Shown here: one piece after another, positions 18,360 to 27,006 of the stretch
Position numbering within the stretch: the first letter of the stretch is position 1
Layout: every line of letters starts with the position of its first letter
Assembly (NCBI RefSeq): GCF_013372205.1
Contig: NZ_CP053831.1
Span: 1,426,001-1,490,000 of the forward strand
Direction: 5' to 3'
Source of the DNA: Campylobacter mucosalis
Lineage (GTDB): Bacteria; Campylobacterota; Campylobacteria; Campylobacterales; Campylobacteraceae
DNA: 64,000 bases
Made by a program: the position numbers and the translations under genes
Notes under the pieces: generated by a model
Databases searched by the model: none
What the model was told of the DNA's origin: nothing
Seen by the model: the letters and a program-made list of their open reading frames with translations, nothing else

Positions 18360-19055
18360 ATGAACGAACAAGAGTTAATTTTATCAATGCTAAATTTACA
18401 ACAAAGCCTAAATGACGAAACAAATGGCATAGGCTGGGAAAACGGCTACACAAAACAAGACAAGCTAATAAGCTGGAAGCGTTGCATATATATGGAGTGT
18501 GCTGAGCTTATAGATAGCTTTGCGTGGAAGCACTGGAAAAGTATATCCGCACCAACTGATGAGCAAAATTTACGTGTTGAAGTCGTTGATATTTGGCACT
18601 TTGTAATGAGCCTAGCACTTCAAACATATCGCACAAGAGCACTCGGGGATATACAAAAGCTATCAAATGACATCTGTGCAGCTAGTGGATTTACAGAGTT
18701 TTGCAAAGAACCTATGAATGTCGCTGACGAGAGCATTTATGAGATAATGAACGACATAGAGATGTTAATTAACAAATGCAGTGGCTTTGAAAGCGATATA
18801 TTTGAAATTTTAAAGGTATATTTTACTATGTCTTTAAAATGCGGAGTAAATTTATACTCGCTTTATGAGTGTTATATCGCAAAAAACGTATTAAACAGGT
18901 TTCGCCAACACAACGGCTATAAAGAAGGAACATATCAAAAAGTATGGAATGGTCGCGAAGATAATGTCGTGATGAGCGAAATTTTAGCCCGTGGGATCAC
19001 CAGTGTAGATGAAATTTACGCCGAGCTTGAAAAAGAGTATAAAAGCATTAAATGA
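18360..19055 (+). CDS. dut: dUTP diphosphatase, dimeric all-alpha type
   Basis: A 231-residue dUTPase of the dimeric MazG-related superfamily, as in Cj1451, not the trimeric beta-type. It hydrolyses dUTP (and dUDP) to dUMP. The metal-binding residues are seen in ECAELIDSFAWKHWK and EVVDIWHF, and a second conserved block NVLNRFRQHNGYKEG near the C-terminus. The stop overlaps the start of the following membrane protein gene. Confidence 0.9.
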   Translation: MNEQELILSMLNLQQSLNDETNGIGWENGYTKQDKLISWKRCIYMECAELIDSFAWKHWKSISAPTDEQNLRVEVVDIWHFVMSLALQTYRTRALGDIQKLSNDICAASGFTEFCKEPMNVADESIYEIMNDIEMLINKCSGFESDIFEILKVYFTMSLKCGVNLYSLYECYIAKNVLNRFRQHNGYKEGTYQKVWNGREDNVVMSEILARGITSVDEIYAELEKEYKSIK

Positions 19056-19786
19056 TTGAAATTTTAAAGCTCTCTTGGAGTGATTTTTTAACCAAAAAGT
19101 TTATATTGCTTAGCATTTTGCCACTACTTTGTAGCCTGTTTGTGCTTGGATTTGGTCTAGTTTTAGCAGGTAATGAGCTGGGTCAAATGCTAGGCGACGC
19201 ACTAAATTCAGGCGACTTTGGCTTTATAAACCTATCAAATTATCCATTTGTAATGAGCATAATTGGCAATGGCGTTGTAAAATGGCTTTTGGGTGCTGTT
19301 TTTTACACATTAGGCTCGTATTTTATGCTTATGCTTAGCATTATCGTCGCACTTTTTATAGCTGGTTTTTTAACGCCAATTGTATGCAAAGAGATTAACA
19401 AAAGGCATTATAACGCAAATTTCACGCCTATTAGCACCAGCCACACAATAAAATTAATAACTCTAAGCATATTAAAATTTTTAGCACTTTTACTTATTAG
19501 CCTACCTTTTATGTTTATTCCGATCCTAAATTTCATCGCCATAAACATACCATTTTTTTACATCTACTCAAAACTTCTGCTCATCGATGTAGGTTCAAAC
19601 ACATTAAGTGTTGAGAAATTTCAGCTTTTATGGCTAGAAAATGGCGGATTTAAATTTCTAATCTGTGCATTTTTATTTTACATCATCTCGCTTTTACCAC
19701 TTCTTGGACTGATTTTACAACTATTTTTTATCATCTTTTTAACCCATCTATTTTTCAAAAAATCAAATTTAGCTAACCTATTTTAA
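19052..19786 (+). CDS. EI24/CysZ-like integral membrane protein
   Basis: A 244-residue membrane protein of the EI24 family, with long hydrophobic segments at about 18-38, 90-115, 145-180 and 205-235. The TPIVCKEIN segment after the second span is typical of the family. CysZ members of this superfamily take up sulfate, but no sulfate assimilation genes are adjacent, so the substrate is unknown. It overlaps dut by four bases. Confidence 0.75.
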   Translation: MIEILKLSWSDFLTKKFILLSILPLLCSLFVLGFGLVLAGNELGQMLGDALNSGDFGFINLSNYPFVMSIIGNGVVKWLLGAVFYTLGSYFMLMLSIIVALFIAGFLTPIVCKEINKRHYNANFTPISTSHTIKLITLSILKFLALLLISLPFMFIPILNFIAINIPFFYIYSKLLLIDVGSNTLSVEKFQLLWLENGGFKFLICAFLFYIISLLPLLGLILQLFFIIFLTHLFFKKSNLANLF

Positions 19787-19837
19787 GCTTTATAAAATTC
19801 CCAGTGAGATAAAATTACTAAAGTAGTCTATAAAATT

Positions 19838-19843
19838 TATAAT
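19838..19843 (+). promoter_or_regulatory. -10 box of the peptide/amide catabolism operon
   Basis: TATAAT lies 23 bases before the ATG at 19867; a second TATAAT at 19849-19854 is too close to the ribosome binding site to be the better choice. Confidence 0.5.
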
Positions 19844-19866
19844 TTCTTTATAATTAAGGAGAGGTT

Positions 19867-21105
19867 ATGATAAATACTCAAAGGCTTAAAGATGATTTTG
19901 AGGCTATCTCAAAATTTGGTAAACTTAAGGGCGGTGGGCTTACTAGACTTGCTTTTAGCAAAGATGATTTTGAGGCTCGCGAATTTTTAATAAATCTCAT
20001 AAAACAAGCTGGTTTTGGTGTTAAAATAGACGCAGTTGGTAACATTTACGCAAGGTATGAAGCAAACGTAAAAGACGCAAATTTACCAGCGATAAGTGTA
20101 GGCTCTCACATAGATAGCGTTCCAAGCGGCGGATTTTATGACGGTACACTTGGTGTTATGGCTGGACTTGAGGTTATGCGTTCTATCAAAGAAAGTGGCG
20201 AGAGCTTAGCCCGTGCCATAGAGCTTATCGTATTTGTATGCGAAGAGTCAAGTCGCTTTAAAATGGCTACTATAGGCAGTAAAATCGTAAGCAAAAAGCT
20301 TGATGCAAACAAACTTAAAGAGCTAAAAGATGACAACGGCATTAGCGTTTTTGAAGCTATGAAAAATTTTGGCTTAAACCCTGATGACTTAGCCTCTTGC
20401 ATCTTAAAAGATGAAACATACAAAGCATACATCGAGCTTCATATCGAGCAAGGACCAGTGCTTGAGCGTTTAGGTATCCCAGTTGGCTTAGTAAGCGGTA
20501 TAGCAGCACCAATTCGCTATGAGGTTAAAATCATAGGCAAAGCAGATCACAGCGGTGCTACTCCGATGATTATGCGAAAGGACGCCCTAGTTTGTGCAAG
20601 TAGGATAATCTTAGAGATTGAAAATTTAGCCAAACAATACCCAACTTCAGTTGCAACCGTAGGATATGCAAAGGCATTGCCTGGCGTATTAAACGTTATC
20701 CCAGGAGAGTGCATTTTAGGACTTGATATAAGGGATATTGATAGTAAAAATTTAACCCTTTTAGATGAGCAAATTTGTGCTCAAATAGAGCAAATTTGCA
20801 AGGCAAATGGTTGTGCGTTTGAGCTAAAAAATCTAACTAGAGATACTCCAATCGTACTTGATGAAGAGCTAATTGATCTAATGGACGCACAGGCAAATAA
20901 ACTCGGCATAAAAACCACTATCCTGCCAAGTGGTGCAGGACACGACGCTATGCATATGTGTGGCATTGCAAAGCAGGTTGGTATGATATTTGTGCCTTGT
21001 ATTGATGGTATTAGTCATAACATAAATGAGAGTATAAATTTTGACGATGCGTTTAAAGCAACAGAGCTTTTAGCCAGTTTGGTTTTAAAACTAGCTAAAG
21101 AGTAA
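19867..21105 (+). CDS. M20 family N-carbamoyl-L-amino acid hydrolase / allantoate amidohydrolase-like
   Basis: A 412-residue zinc-dependent amidohydrolase of the hydantoinase/carbamoylase group. Metal-site motifs are GSHIDSVPSGGFYDGTLGV, CEESSRF and the C-terminal GAGHDAMHM; HSGATP marks the dimerisation lid domain. Relatives hydrolyse N-carbamoyl amino acids, allantoate, ureidoglycolate or beta-ureidopropionate. With no purine or pyrimidine degradation genes here, the neighbours point to amino acid or peptide derivatives. First gene of a tightly spaced five-gene operon. Confidence 0.82.
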   Translation: MINTQRLKDDFEAISKFGKLKGGGLTRLAFSKDDFEAREFLINLIKQAGFGVKIDAVGNIYARYEANVKDANLPAISVGSHIDSVPSGGFYDGTLGVMAGLEVMRSIKESGESLARAIELIVFVCEESSRFKMATIGSKIVSKKLDANKLKELKDDNGISVFEAMKNFGLNPDDLASCILKDETYKAYIELHIEQGPVLERLGIPVGLVSGIAAPIRYEVKIIGKADHSGATPMIMRKDALVCASRIILEIENLAKQYPTSVATVGYAKALPGVLNVIPGECILGLDIRDIDSKNLTLLDEQICAQIEQICKANGCAFELKNLTRDTPIVLDEELIDLMDAQANKLGIKTTILPSGAGHDAMHMCGIAKQVGMIFVPCIDGISHNINESINFDDAFKATELLASLVLKLAKE

Positions 21106-21124
21106 AAAATGCAAGGGGGACAAA

Positions 21125-22450
21125 ATGGACAAAATAGCACAAAGTGTGGTGGCTTTAAAAGATGAGCTAATAGCTAATCGCAGGTTTTTTCACTCTCATC
21201 CTGAAACCGGTTGGTTTACTTTTTTTACTACAGCTGTGATAGCCCATAATTTAAGCAAATTAGGCTACACGCTAAAAATGGGACGAGAAGTCGTAGTTCC
21301 AGATAAACGTGCAGGGCTAGGCACAAAAGAGGCGTGTGAGGCTGCTATTAAACGAGCCAAAAGCCTACTTGATGACAAACAGGCCAAATTTTTAGACATT
21401 ATGGAAGACGGATTAACTGGGCTAGTTGCCGACATCGATACGGGCAGAGCTGGTAAATTTACAGCTTTTAGGTTTGATATTGACGGCGTTGATGTAACCG
21501 AGAGCAAAGATAGCAACCATCGCCCTTTTAAAGAGGGCTTTAGCTCTGATATAGCAGGTATCACTCACGCTTGTGGACACGATGGACATATCACGATAGG
21601 ACTTGCTCTAGCAAAACTTATCGCTCAAAATTTGGATGATTTTAACGGCAAATTTCGCTTTATATTTCAAACAGCAGAAGAAGGTACGAGAGGTGCTGTC
21701 GGTATGGAGCCTACTGGCATCGTAGATAAGGTTGATTACTTGCTTGGCGGACACATCGGCTTTCAGTCAAAAACATTAAGAGGAATTGTTTGTGGTACAA
21801 ACAACCTACTAGCAACCTCCAAATTTGACGTCATTTTAAAAGGTCGCTCAGCTCACGCCGCTGGTGCCCCACAAGACGGGGCAAACGCCCTATTAGCCGC
21901 TGCACAAATAGCACTAAATATGCACGCTATCACTCGTCATAGCGACGGCATAACTCGCATAAATGTCGGAATTTTAAGAGCTGGAGAGGGTAGAAACGTC
22001 ATCGCTCCAAACGGCTTTTTAGCGTGTGAAACAAGGGGCGAAACCACTGAGCTAAATGATTTTATGTATAAAAAATGCGAAGATATCATAAAAGGCGTTA
22101 GTCTAGCTTATGGCGTTAGCTATGAGATATTGCCTACTGGTGGCACAAGTGGCGGAGATAGCGACCCAGAAGTAACAGAGCTTTATGAAAACTGTGCAAA
22201 AGAGTCGCCATTTTTTGATGATGATAAAATTTTAAAAACGTTTAAATTTAGTGCTTGTGAGGATTTTGCACACTTTATGCAAAAGGTTCAAAAAAGCGGT
22301 GGCAAAAGCGGATATCTGATGATAGGCACGACCTTAGCAGCAGGTCATCATAATGAAAAATTTGATTTTGACGAGGAGTGTTTGGTTGGCGGAGTCGATA
22401 TATTTTTACGATCAGCATATAAACTAAATGGATTAAAGGAGAAAATATGA
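21125..22450 (+). CDS. abgA: M20 amidohydrolase, AbgA-like
   Basis: A 441-residue M20D metallopeptidase. The segments THACGHDGHITIGLALA, FQTAEEGTRGA and the ending FGT/GTTLAAGHHNEKFDFDE closely follow E. coli AbgA, one of the two subunits of p-aminobenzoyl-glutamate hydrolase. No AbgB or AbgT gene is adjacent, so it may act alone on other N-acyl amino acids. It lies 19 bases after the carbamoylase-like gene and overlaps pepE by four bases. Confidence 0.82.
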   Translation: MDKIAQSVVALKDELIANRRFFHSHPETGWFTFFTTAVIAHNLSKLGYTLKMGREVVVPDKRAGLGTKEACEAAIKRAKSLLDDKQAKFLDIMEDGLTGLVADIDTGRAGKFTAFRFDIDGVDVTESKDSNHRPFKEGFSSDIAGITHACGHDGHITIGLALAKLIAQNLDDFNGKFRFIFQTAEEGTRGAVGMEPTGIVDKVDYLLGGHIGFQSKTLRGIVCGTNNLLATSKFDVILKGRSAHAAGAPQDGANALLAAAQIALNMHAITRHSDGITRINVGILRAGEGRNVIAPNGFLACETRGETTELNDFMYKKCEDIIKGVSLAYGVSYEILPTGGTSGGDSDPEVTELYENCAKESPFFDDDKILKTFKFSACEDFAHFMQKVQKSGGKSGYLMIGTTLAAGHHNEKFDFDEECLVGGVDIFLRSAYKLNGLKEKI

Positions 22451-23151
22451 AAAGAGCATTATTACTAAGTGCTTCAAGCTACAAAGACACTGGGTATCTA
22501 AACCATTGTCGTGGCTGGATAGATGAGTTTTTAACGAAAAATGGCGTAAATAATGATGAAATTTTATTTATCCCTTACGCTGGAGTTAGACGCACAAATG
22601 ATGAGTATGAAGCCAAGGTCAAAGAGTGCCTAAAGCGTGATAATATCCGCTCGATACACCACTTTAAAGACCCAAAAGAGGCTGTAAAAAATGCAAAATC
22701 AATAGCCATAGGTGGAGGAAACACTTTTGTTTTACTCTACTATCTTTACAAGTTTGATCTTGTAAAAGCTATAAAAGAGGCTGTTGAAAATGGGGCTGTT
22801 TATTTTGGCTGGAGTGCTGGAGCAAACGTCGCTGGAAGCACGATGATGACTACAAATGATATGCCAATTATTATGCCAAAAAGCTTTGAAGCTATAAACA
22901 TCTTCCCACATCAGATAAATCCGCACTTTATAAGCGGTAAAATCGCGGGACACAACGGCGAAAGCAGAGAGGAGAGGCTTGAGGAGTTTTTAATCGTCAA
23001 TCAAACAAGTAAAATTTACGCCTTGCCAGAAGGAACGGCACTTGTTATAAATGGCAATGAGGCGGAGGTTATGGGCTATGCTGACGCGCTAAAATTTGAA
23101 TACAACAAAGCAGTCCAAACCATAAAGCTAAATGAGAAATTTAAATTTTAA
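22447..23151 (+). CDS. pepE: Dipeptidase E (alpha-aspartyl dipeptidase)
   Basis: A 234-residue serine peptidase of family S51. The nucleophile is in YFGWSAGANVAG, and the IGGGNTFVLL motif precedes it. It cleaves Asp-X dipeptides. Its product aspartate enters fumarate respiration via AspA, which fits with the C4-dicarboxylate carrier encoded 14 bases downstream. Confidence 0.9.
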   Translation: MKRALLLSASSYKDTGYLNHCRGWIDEFLTKNGVNNDEILFIPYAGVRRTNDEYEAKVKECLKRDNIRSIHHFKDPKEAVKNAKSIAIGGGNTFVLLYYLYKFDLVKAIKEAVENGAVYFGWSAGANVAGSTMMTTNDMPIIMPKSFEAINIFPHQINPHFISGKIAGHNGESREERLEEFLIVNQTSKIYALPEGTALVINGNEAEVMGYADALKFEYNKAVQTIKLNEKFKF

Positions 23152-23165
23152 ACAAGGGGGAAGTT

Positions 23166-24449
23166 ATGGACTATAAAATAATATGTGCCATTGTTGGTCT
23201 TTTTGCAGTTATTTATCTACTAGTTAGAAAGGGAGAAACTAGAACCGTGCTAATTGGTGTCGGTCTAGTACTTTGCGTCGTCGCGTTAAATCCTATGATG
23301 GCTTTAACGGAATTTACAGCATCTATGACAAAAGCTGGGCTTATAAAAGCCATTTGTGCTAGTATGGGTTTTGCTTACGTTATGAAATACACAAAATGCG
23401 ACCAGCACTTAGTCATTTTACTAACAAAACCTATGAAAAATATTGGCTTTTTACTTATCCCTATCACATTTTTGCTGACTTATTTTATAAATATCGCCAT
23501 ACCTTCGGCAGCTGGTTGTTCAGCGGCGGTCGGTGCTACGCTTATACCGCTTTTAATGAGCTCCGGAGTAAAACCTGCGATGGCTGGTGCTGCCGTTTTA
23601 GCTGGAACTTTTGGGGGAGTTTTAAGTCCTGGCTCAGCACACAATATCTTTGTGGCTGAAATGACAAAAATGAGCGTTACAGAGATGATAGCAGTTCAGT
23701 TTCCAAACGCTATCTTAGCTGGTGGCGTCGTGCTTGTTATGCTTAGCGTTACAGCTATTATCTTTAAAGACTATCAAAAGGGTCAAAATTTTAATACAAA
23801 ATCAGACACCGCACAGATGAGCGATTTTAAGGCAAATATATTTTACGCACTAACACCGCTTATACCGCTTGTCATATTGGTCATTGGTGGAACATCACTA
23901 AATCAGGTCGCGTGGCTAAAATGGACAAAAATGGGCGTAGCGGAGGCTATGTTACTTGGTGCGATTATCGCCATTTTTATAACCTGGACAAACCCGCAAA
24001 AGATAACAAAGGAATTCTTTAGCGGTATGGGCTCGGCATACGCCGAAGTTATCGGCATTATCATTGCGGCCGGAGTATTTGTCGCTGGTCTAAAGGCGTG
24101 TGGAGCGATAGAGGCAGTAACTGTTTGGCTTAAAAATTCTCAAGAGTTTGTCCGCTTTGGCGGAACGTTTGCCCCATATCTAATGGGCGCAGTTACTGGC
24201 TCTGGGGACGCTGCAACTATGGCGTTTAATACTGCTATCACACCTCACGCAGCAGAGCTTGGCTTTGAGCAGTCAAAACTTGGTATGGCAGCTGCCATTG
24301 CAGGTGCATTGGGTCGTAGCTCATCGCCTATTGCAGGTGCTGCTATAATATGTGCTGGTCTTGCTATGGTAAGCCCTGTTGAAATCGTTAAACGCACCGC
24401 TCCTGCGATGTTTGTCTCAGTTGCTTTAATAGCATTTTTTATGCTTTAA
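23166..24449 (+). CDS. dcuC: C4-dicarboxylate carrier, DcuC family
   Basis: A 427-residue membrane protein with about twelve spans and the DcuC-type loops NIAIPSAAGCSAAVGATL and GVLSPGSAHNIF, repeated in the second half as TGSGDAATMAFNTAITPH. DcuC proteins exchange or export C4-dicarboxylates such as succinate during fumarate respiration. Its setting among peptidases suggests a role in exporting products of aspartate breakdown or importing a related acid; this is inference. Confidence 0.85.
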   Translation: MDYKIICAIVGLFAVIYLLVRKGETRTVLIGVGLVLCVVALNPMMALTEFTASMTKAGLIKAICASMGFAYVMKYTKCDQHLVILLTKPMKNIGFLLIPITFLLTYFINIAIPSAAGCSAAVGATLIPLLMSSGVKPAMAGAAVLAGTFGGVLSPGSAHNIFVAEMTKMSVTEMIAVQFPNAILAGGVVLVMLSVTAIIFKDYQKGQNFNTKSDTAQMSDFKANIFYALTPLIPLVILVIGGTSLNQVAWLKWTKMGVAEAMLLGAIIAIFITWTNPQKITKEFFSGMGSAYAEVIGIIIAAGVFVAGLKACGAIEAVTVWLKNSQEFVRFGGTFAPYLMGAVTGSGDAATMAFNTAITPHAAELGFEQSKLGMAAAIAGALGRSSSPIAGAAIICAGLAMVSPVEIVKRTAPAMFVSVALIAFFML

Positions 24450-24458
24450 GGAGAAAAA

Positions 24459-25691
24459 ATGGACATAGTTGAGAGGTTTTTAAACTATACAAAAATAAAC
24501 ACGACAACAAGCAGAGAAAATGGTGCCGCTGGGATAATGCCCTCAAATCCTGCCGAACTTGAGTTGGCAAAACTTATAAAATCCGAGCTTGAAAATATGG
24601 GTGTAACCGACATTAGCCTAAGCGAAAAATCGATACTAATAGCCAAAATTCCAGCAAATACCGATAAAAAAGTGCCAAGCGTTGCGTTTTTTGCACACCT
24701 TGATACAAGTGCTGAGCAAAAAAATGACACAAAAGCAAAGGTCGTAAAATATGAAGGTGGCGATATTTGCTTAAATAAAGAGCTTGAAATTTATCTAAAG
24801 CAGAGCGAATTTAGTGAGCTTAAAAACTATATCGGCGATGATATTATCGTAACTGACGGCACAAGTTTACTTGGAGCAGACGATAAGGCGGCGATCGCTT
24901 CGATAATGAATGCCGCGCAGTATTTTATGCAAAATCCACAAGTCAAACACGGTGAGATCGTCATCTGCTTTGTGCCTGATGAAGAGCAAGGACTTCGTGG
25001 AGCAAAGGCTCTTGATGTATCGCTTTTGGGTGCTGATTTTGGATATTGCCTTGATTGTTGCGGTATAGGCGAGTTTATCTATGAAAACTGGAACGCAGGG
25101 GACGCCGTGATAAATTTCAAAGGTCAGTCTGCTCATCCGATGAACGCCAAAGGAAAGCTTGTAAATTCGCTACTCTTAGCACACAAATTTATCTCGCTTT
25201 TACCAAACGGCGAAGCCCCTGAATACACTGATGGTAAAGAGGGGTATTTTTGGGTAAAAGAGCTTAGCGGAAATAGTGCTAAAACCACACTAAAGCTTGA
25301 TATTAGGGAATTTGATGAGAAAAAATACAAAGAGCGAATGGCATTTTTGCAAAATTTAGCGGACGGTCTAAATAAAATTTGGGATAACCGAATAGAAATA
25401 ACTCTAACCAATCGCTACAAAAACGTATTTAACTACCTAAAAGATGGGGAGAATAGCCTACCAATCATAGTCGCTAAAGAGGCGTTTAAAAATCTTGGCA
25501 TAACCCCTGTGATTTTGCCTATGCGTGGTGGGTATGACGGCTCTATCATATCTGAAAAAGGCGTTGCTTGTCCTAATCTTTTTACCGGTGCCCACAACTT
25601 TCACTCAATATATGAGTATCTGCCGGTAAAATCGCTTCGTGCTAGTAGTGAAGTCATCAAGCAGATTATAACGCTTGTTTCAAACAAATAA
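24459..25691 (+). CDS. pepT: Peptidase T (tripeptide aminopeptidase)
   Basis: A 410-residue M20B zinc aminopeptidase. Metal-ligand motifs are FAHLDTSAE, TDGTSLLGADDKAA and PDEEQGLRGA, and the C-terminal MRGGYDGSIISEKG matches PepT. It removes N-terminal residues from tripeptides. Last gene of the operon; a hairpin follows directly. Confidence 0.93.
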   Translation: MDIVERFLNYTKINTTTSRENGAAGIMPSNPAELELAKLIKSELENMGVTDISLSEKSILIAKIPANTDKKVPSVAFFAHLDTSAEQKNDTKAKVVKYEGGDICLNKELEIYLKQSEFSELKNYIGDDIIVTDGTSLLGADDKAAIASIMNAAQYFMQNPQVKHGEIVICFVPDEEQGLRGAKALDVSLLGADFGYCLDCCGIGEFIYENWNAGDAVINFKGQSAHPMNAKGKLVNSLLLAHKFISLLPNGEAPEYTDGKEGYFWVKELSGNSAKTTLKLDIREFDEKKYKERMAFLQNLADGLNKIWDNRIEITLTNRYKNVFNYLKDGENSLPIIVAKEAFKNLGITPVILPMRGGYDGSIISEKGVACPNLFTGAHNFHSIYEYLPVKSLRASSEVIKQIITLVSNK

Positions 25692-25693
25692 CA

Positions 25694-25711
25694 TAGGAGG
25701 GCAACCTCCTA
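25694..25711 (+). terminator. Terminator after pepT
   Basis: TAGGAGG and CCTCCTA form a 7-bp stem capped by a GCAA tetraloop; a short T-rich stretch follows after a few bases. Confidence 0.65.
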
Positions 25712-25767
25712 AACATCGTTTTAATACATTTTTGATAAAATCTAGCGAAATTTCAAAAAGGATAATT

Positions 25768-26979
25768 ATGAAACATATCTTAATAATTGGTGCTGGTGGC
25801 GTAAGCCAGGTAGCGACCGTAAAATGTGCGATGAACTCGGACGTTTTTAGCAAAATCACACTTGCAAGTCGCACAAAATCAAAATGCGACGCGATCGCTA
25901 AATTTATAAAAGACAGACTTGGCGTAACAATCTCTACCGCACAAATTGACGCTGACGACACGGACGCAGTCCTTGAGCTTATTAAAAAGAGTGGTGCTGA
26001 TTTATTATTAAATGTCGCTCTGCCGTATCAGGACTTAACGCTAATGGACGCTTGCATAAAAGCTGGAATTCCTTACATTGATACGGCAAATTACGAACAC
26101 CCAGACACAGCTAAATTTGAATACAAACTTCAATGGGCAAAAGATACAAATTTCAAAAACGCAAATACAATGGCACTTCTTGGCTCAGGCTTTGATCCGG
26201 GCGTTACAAACGTATTTTGCGCTTACGCACAGCAAAATTTATTTGATGAGATAAACGAGATAGACATACTTGACTGCAATGCCGGAGATCACGGATATCC
26301 GTTTGCAACCAATTTTAACCCTGAGATTAACCTTCGTGAAGTAAGCTCAAAAGGCAGATACTGGGAAAATGGTAAGTGGATAGAAACCGAGCCAATGCAG
26401 ATAATGTTTAAGTGGAACTACCCAAAAGTCGGCGTCAAAGATAGCTATCTTCTATATCACGAGGAGCTTGAAAGCTTGGTTAAAAATATCAAGGGGTTAA
26501 AGAGAATTCGCTTTTTTATGACATTTGGACAAAGCTATTTAACACATATGAAGTGCCTAGAAAACGTCGGAATGCTTAGAATTGATGAGGTTGAGCATAA
26601 TGGTGTTAAAATCGTTCCGATTCAGTTTTTAAAGACTTTGTTGCCTGACCCTGCCTCGCTTGGCCCTAGAACAAAGGGTAAGACAAACATCGGCTGTGTG
26701 ATTAGAGGATTTAAAGACGGCAAAGAAAGACAAGTTTATATCTATAACGTTTGCGATCACGAGGAGTGCTACGCCGAAACTGGTGCTCAGGCGGTAAGCT
26801 ACACCACGGGCGTGCCTGCGATGATAGGCTCACTACTTGTCGCAAAAGGCGTTTGGAGCGGTAAGGGCGTGTTTAATATGGAGCAATTTGACGCAAAGCC
26901 GTTTATGGACGAGCTAAACAAACAGGGTCTGCCGTGGGAGATAATAGAGATGAAACCAGGCGAGAGATATGAGGTTTAA
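25768..26979 (+). CDS. Carboxynorspermidine synthase (saccharopine dehydrogenase family)
   Basis: A 403-residue NADPH-dependent enzyme that joins aspartate semialdehyde to a diamine, forming carboxy(nor)spermidine, the substrate of NspC. The Rossmann motif LIIGAGGVSQVATVKC is at the N-terminus and the saccharopine dehydrogenase-like core LLGSGFDPGVTNVFCAYA follows. I start it at the ATG at 25768, preceded by AAAAGGATAATT; the frame is open further up to 25675 but that part overlaps pepT. A TAAAAT -10 box lies at 25736-25741. Its usual partner nspC is 24 kb upstream. Confidence 0.9.
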   Translation: MKHILIIGAGGVSQVATVKCAMNSDVFSKITLASRTKSKCDAIAKFIKDRLGVTISTAQIDADDTDAVLELIKKSGADLLLNVALPYQDLTLMDACIKAGIPYIDTANYEHPDTAKFEYKLQWAKDTNFKNANTMALLGSGFDPGVTNVFCAYAQQNLFDEINEIDILDCNAGDHGYPFATNFNPEINLREVSSKGRYWENGKWIETEPMQIMFKWNYPKVGVKDSYLLYHEELESLVKNIKGLKRIRFFMTFGQSYLTHMKCLENVGMLRIDEVEHNGVKIVPIQFLKTLLPDPASLGPRTKGKTNIGCVIRGFKDGKERQVYIYNVCDHEECYAETGAQAVSYTTGVPAMIGSLLVAKGVWSGKGVFNMEQFDAKPFMDELNKQGLPWEIIEMKPGERYEV

Positions 26980-27006
26980 ATTTAGAGGCTCTCTGCCTCT
27001 AAATTT
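26978..27006. terminator. Bidirectional terminator built from two gene ends
   Basis: A perfect 12-bp stem (AAATTTAGAGGC with its complement) and a 5-base loop. It contains both the stop codon of carboxynorspermidine synthase and the last codons of the KAP NTPase gene. Confidence 0.8.
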
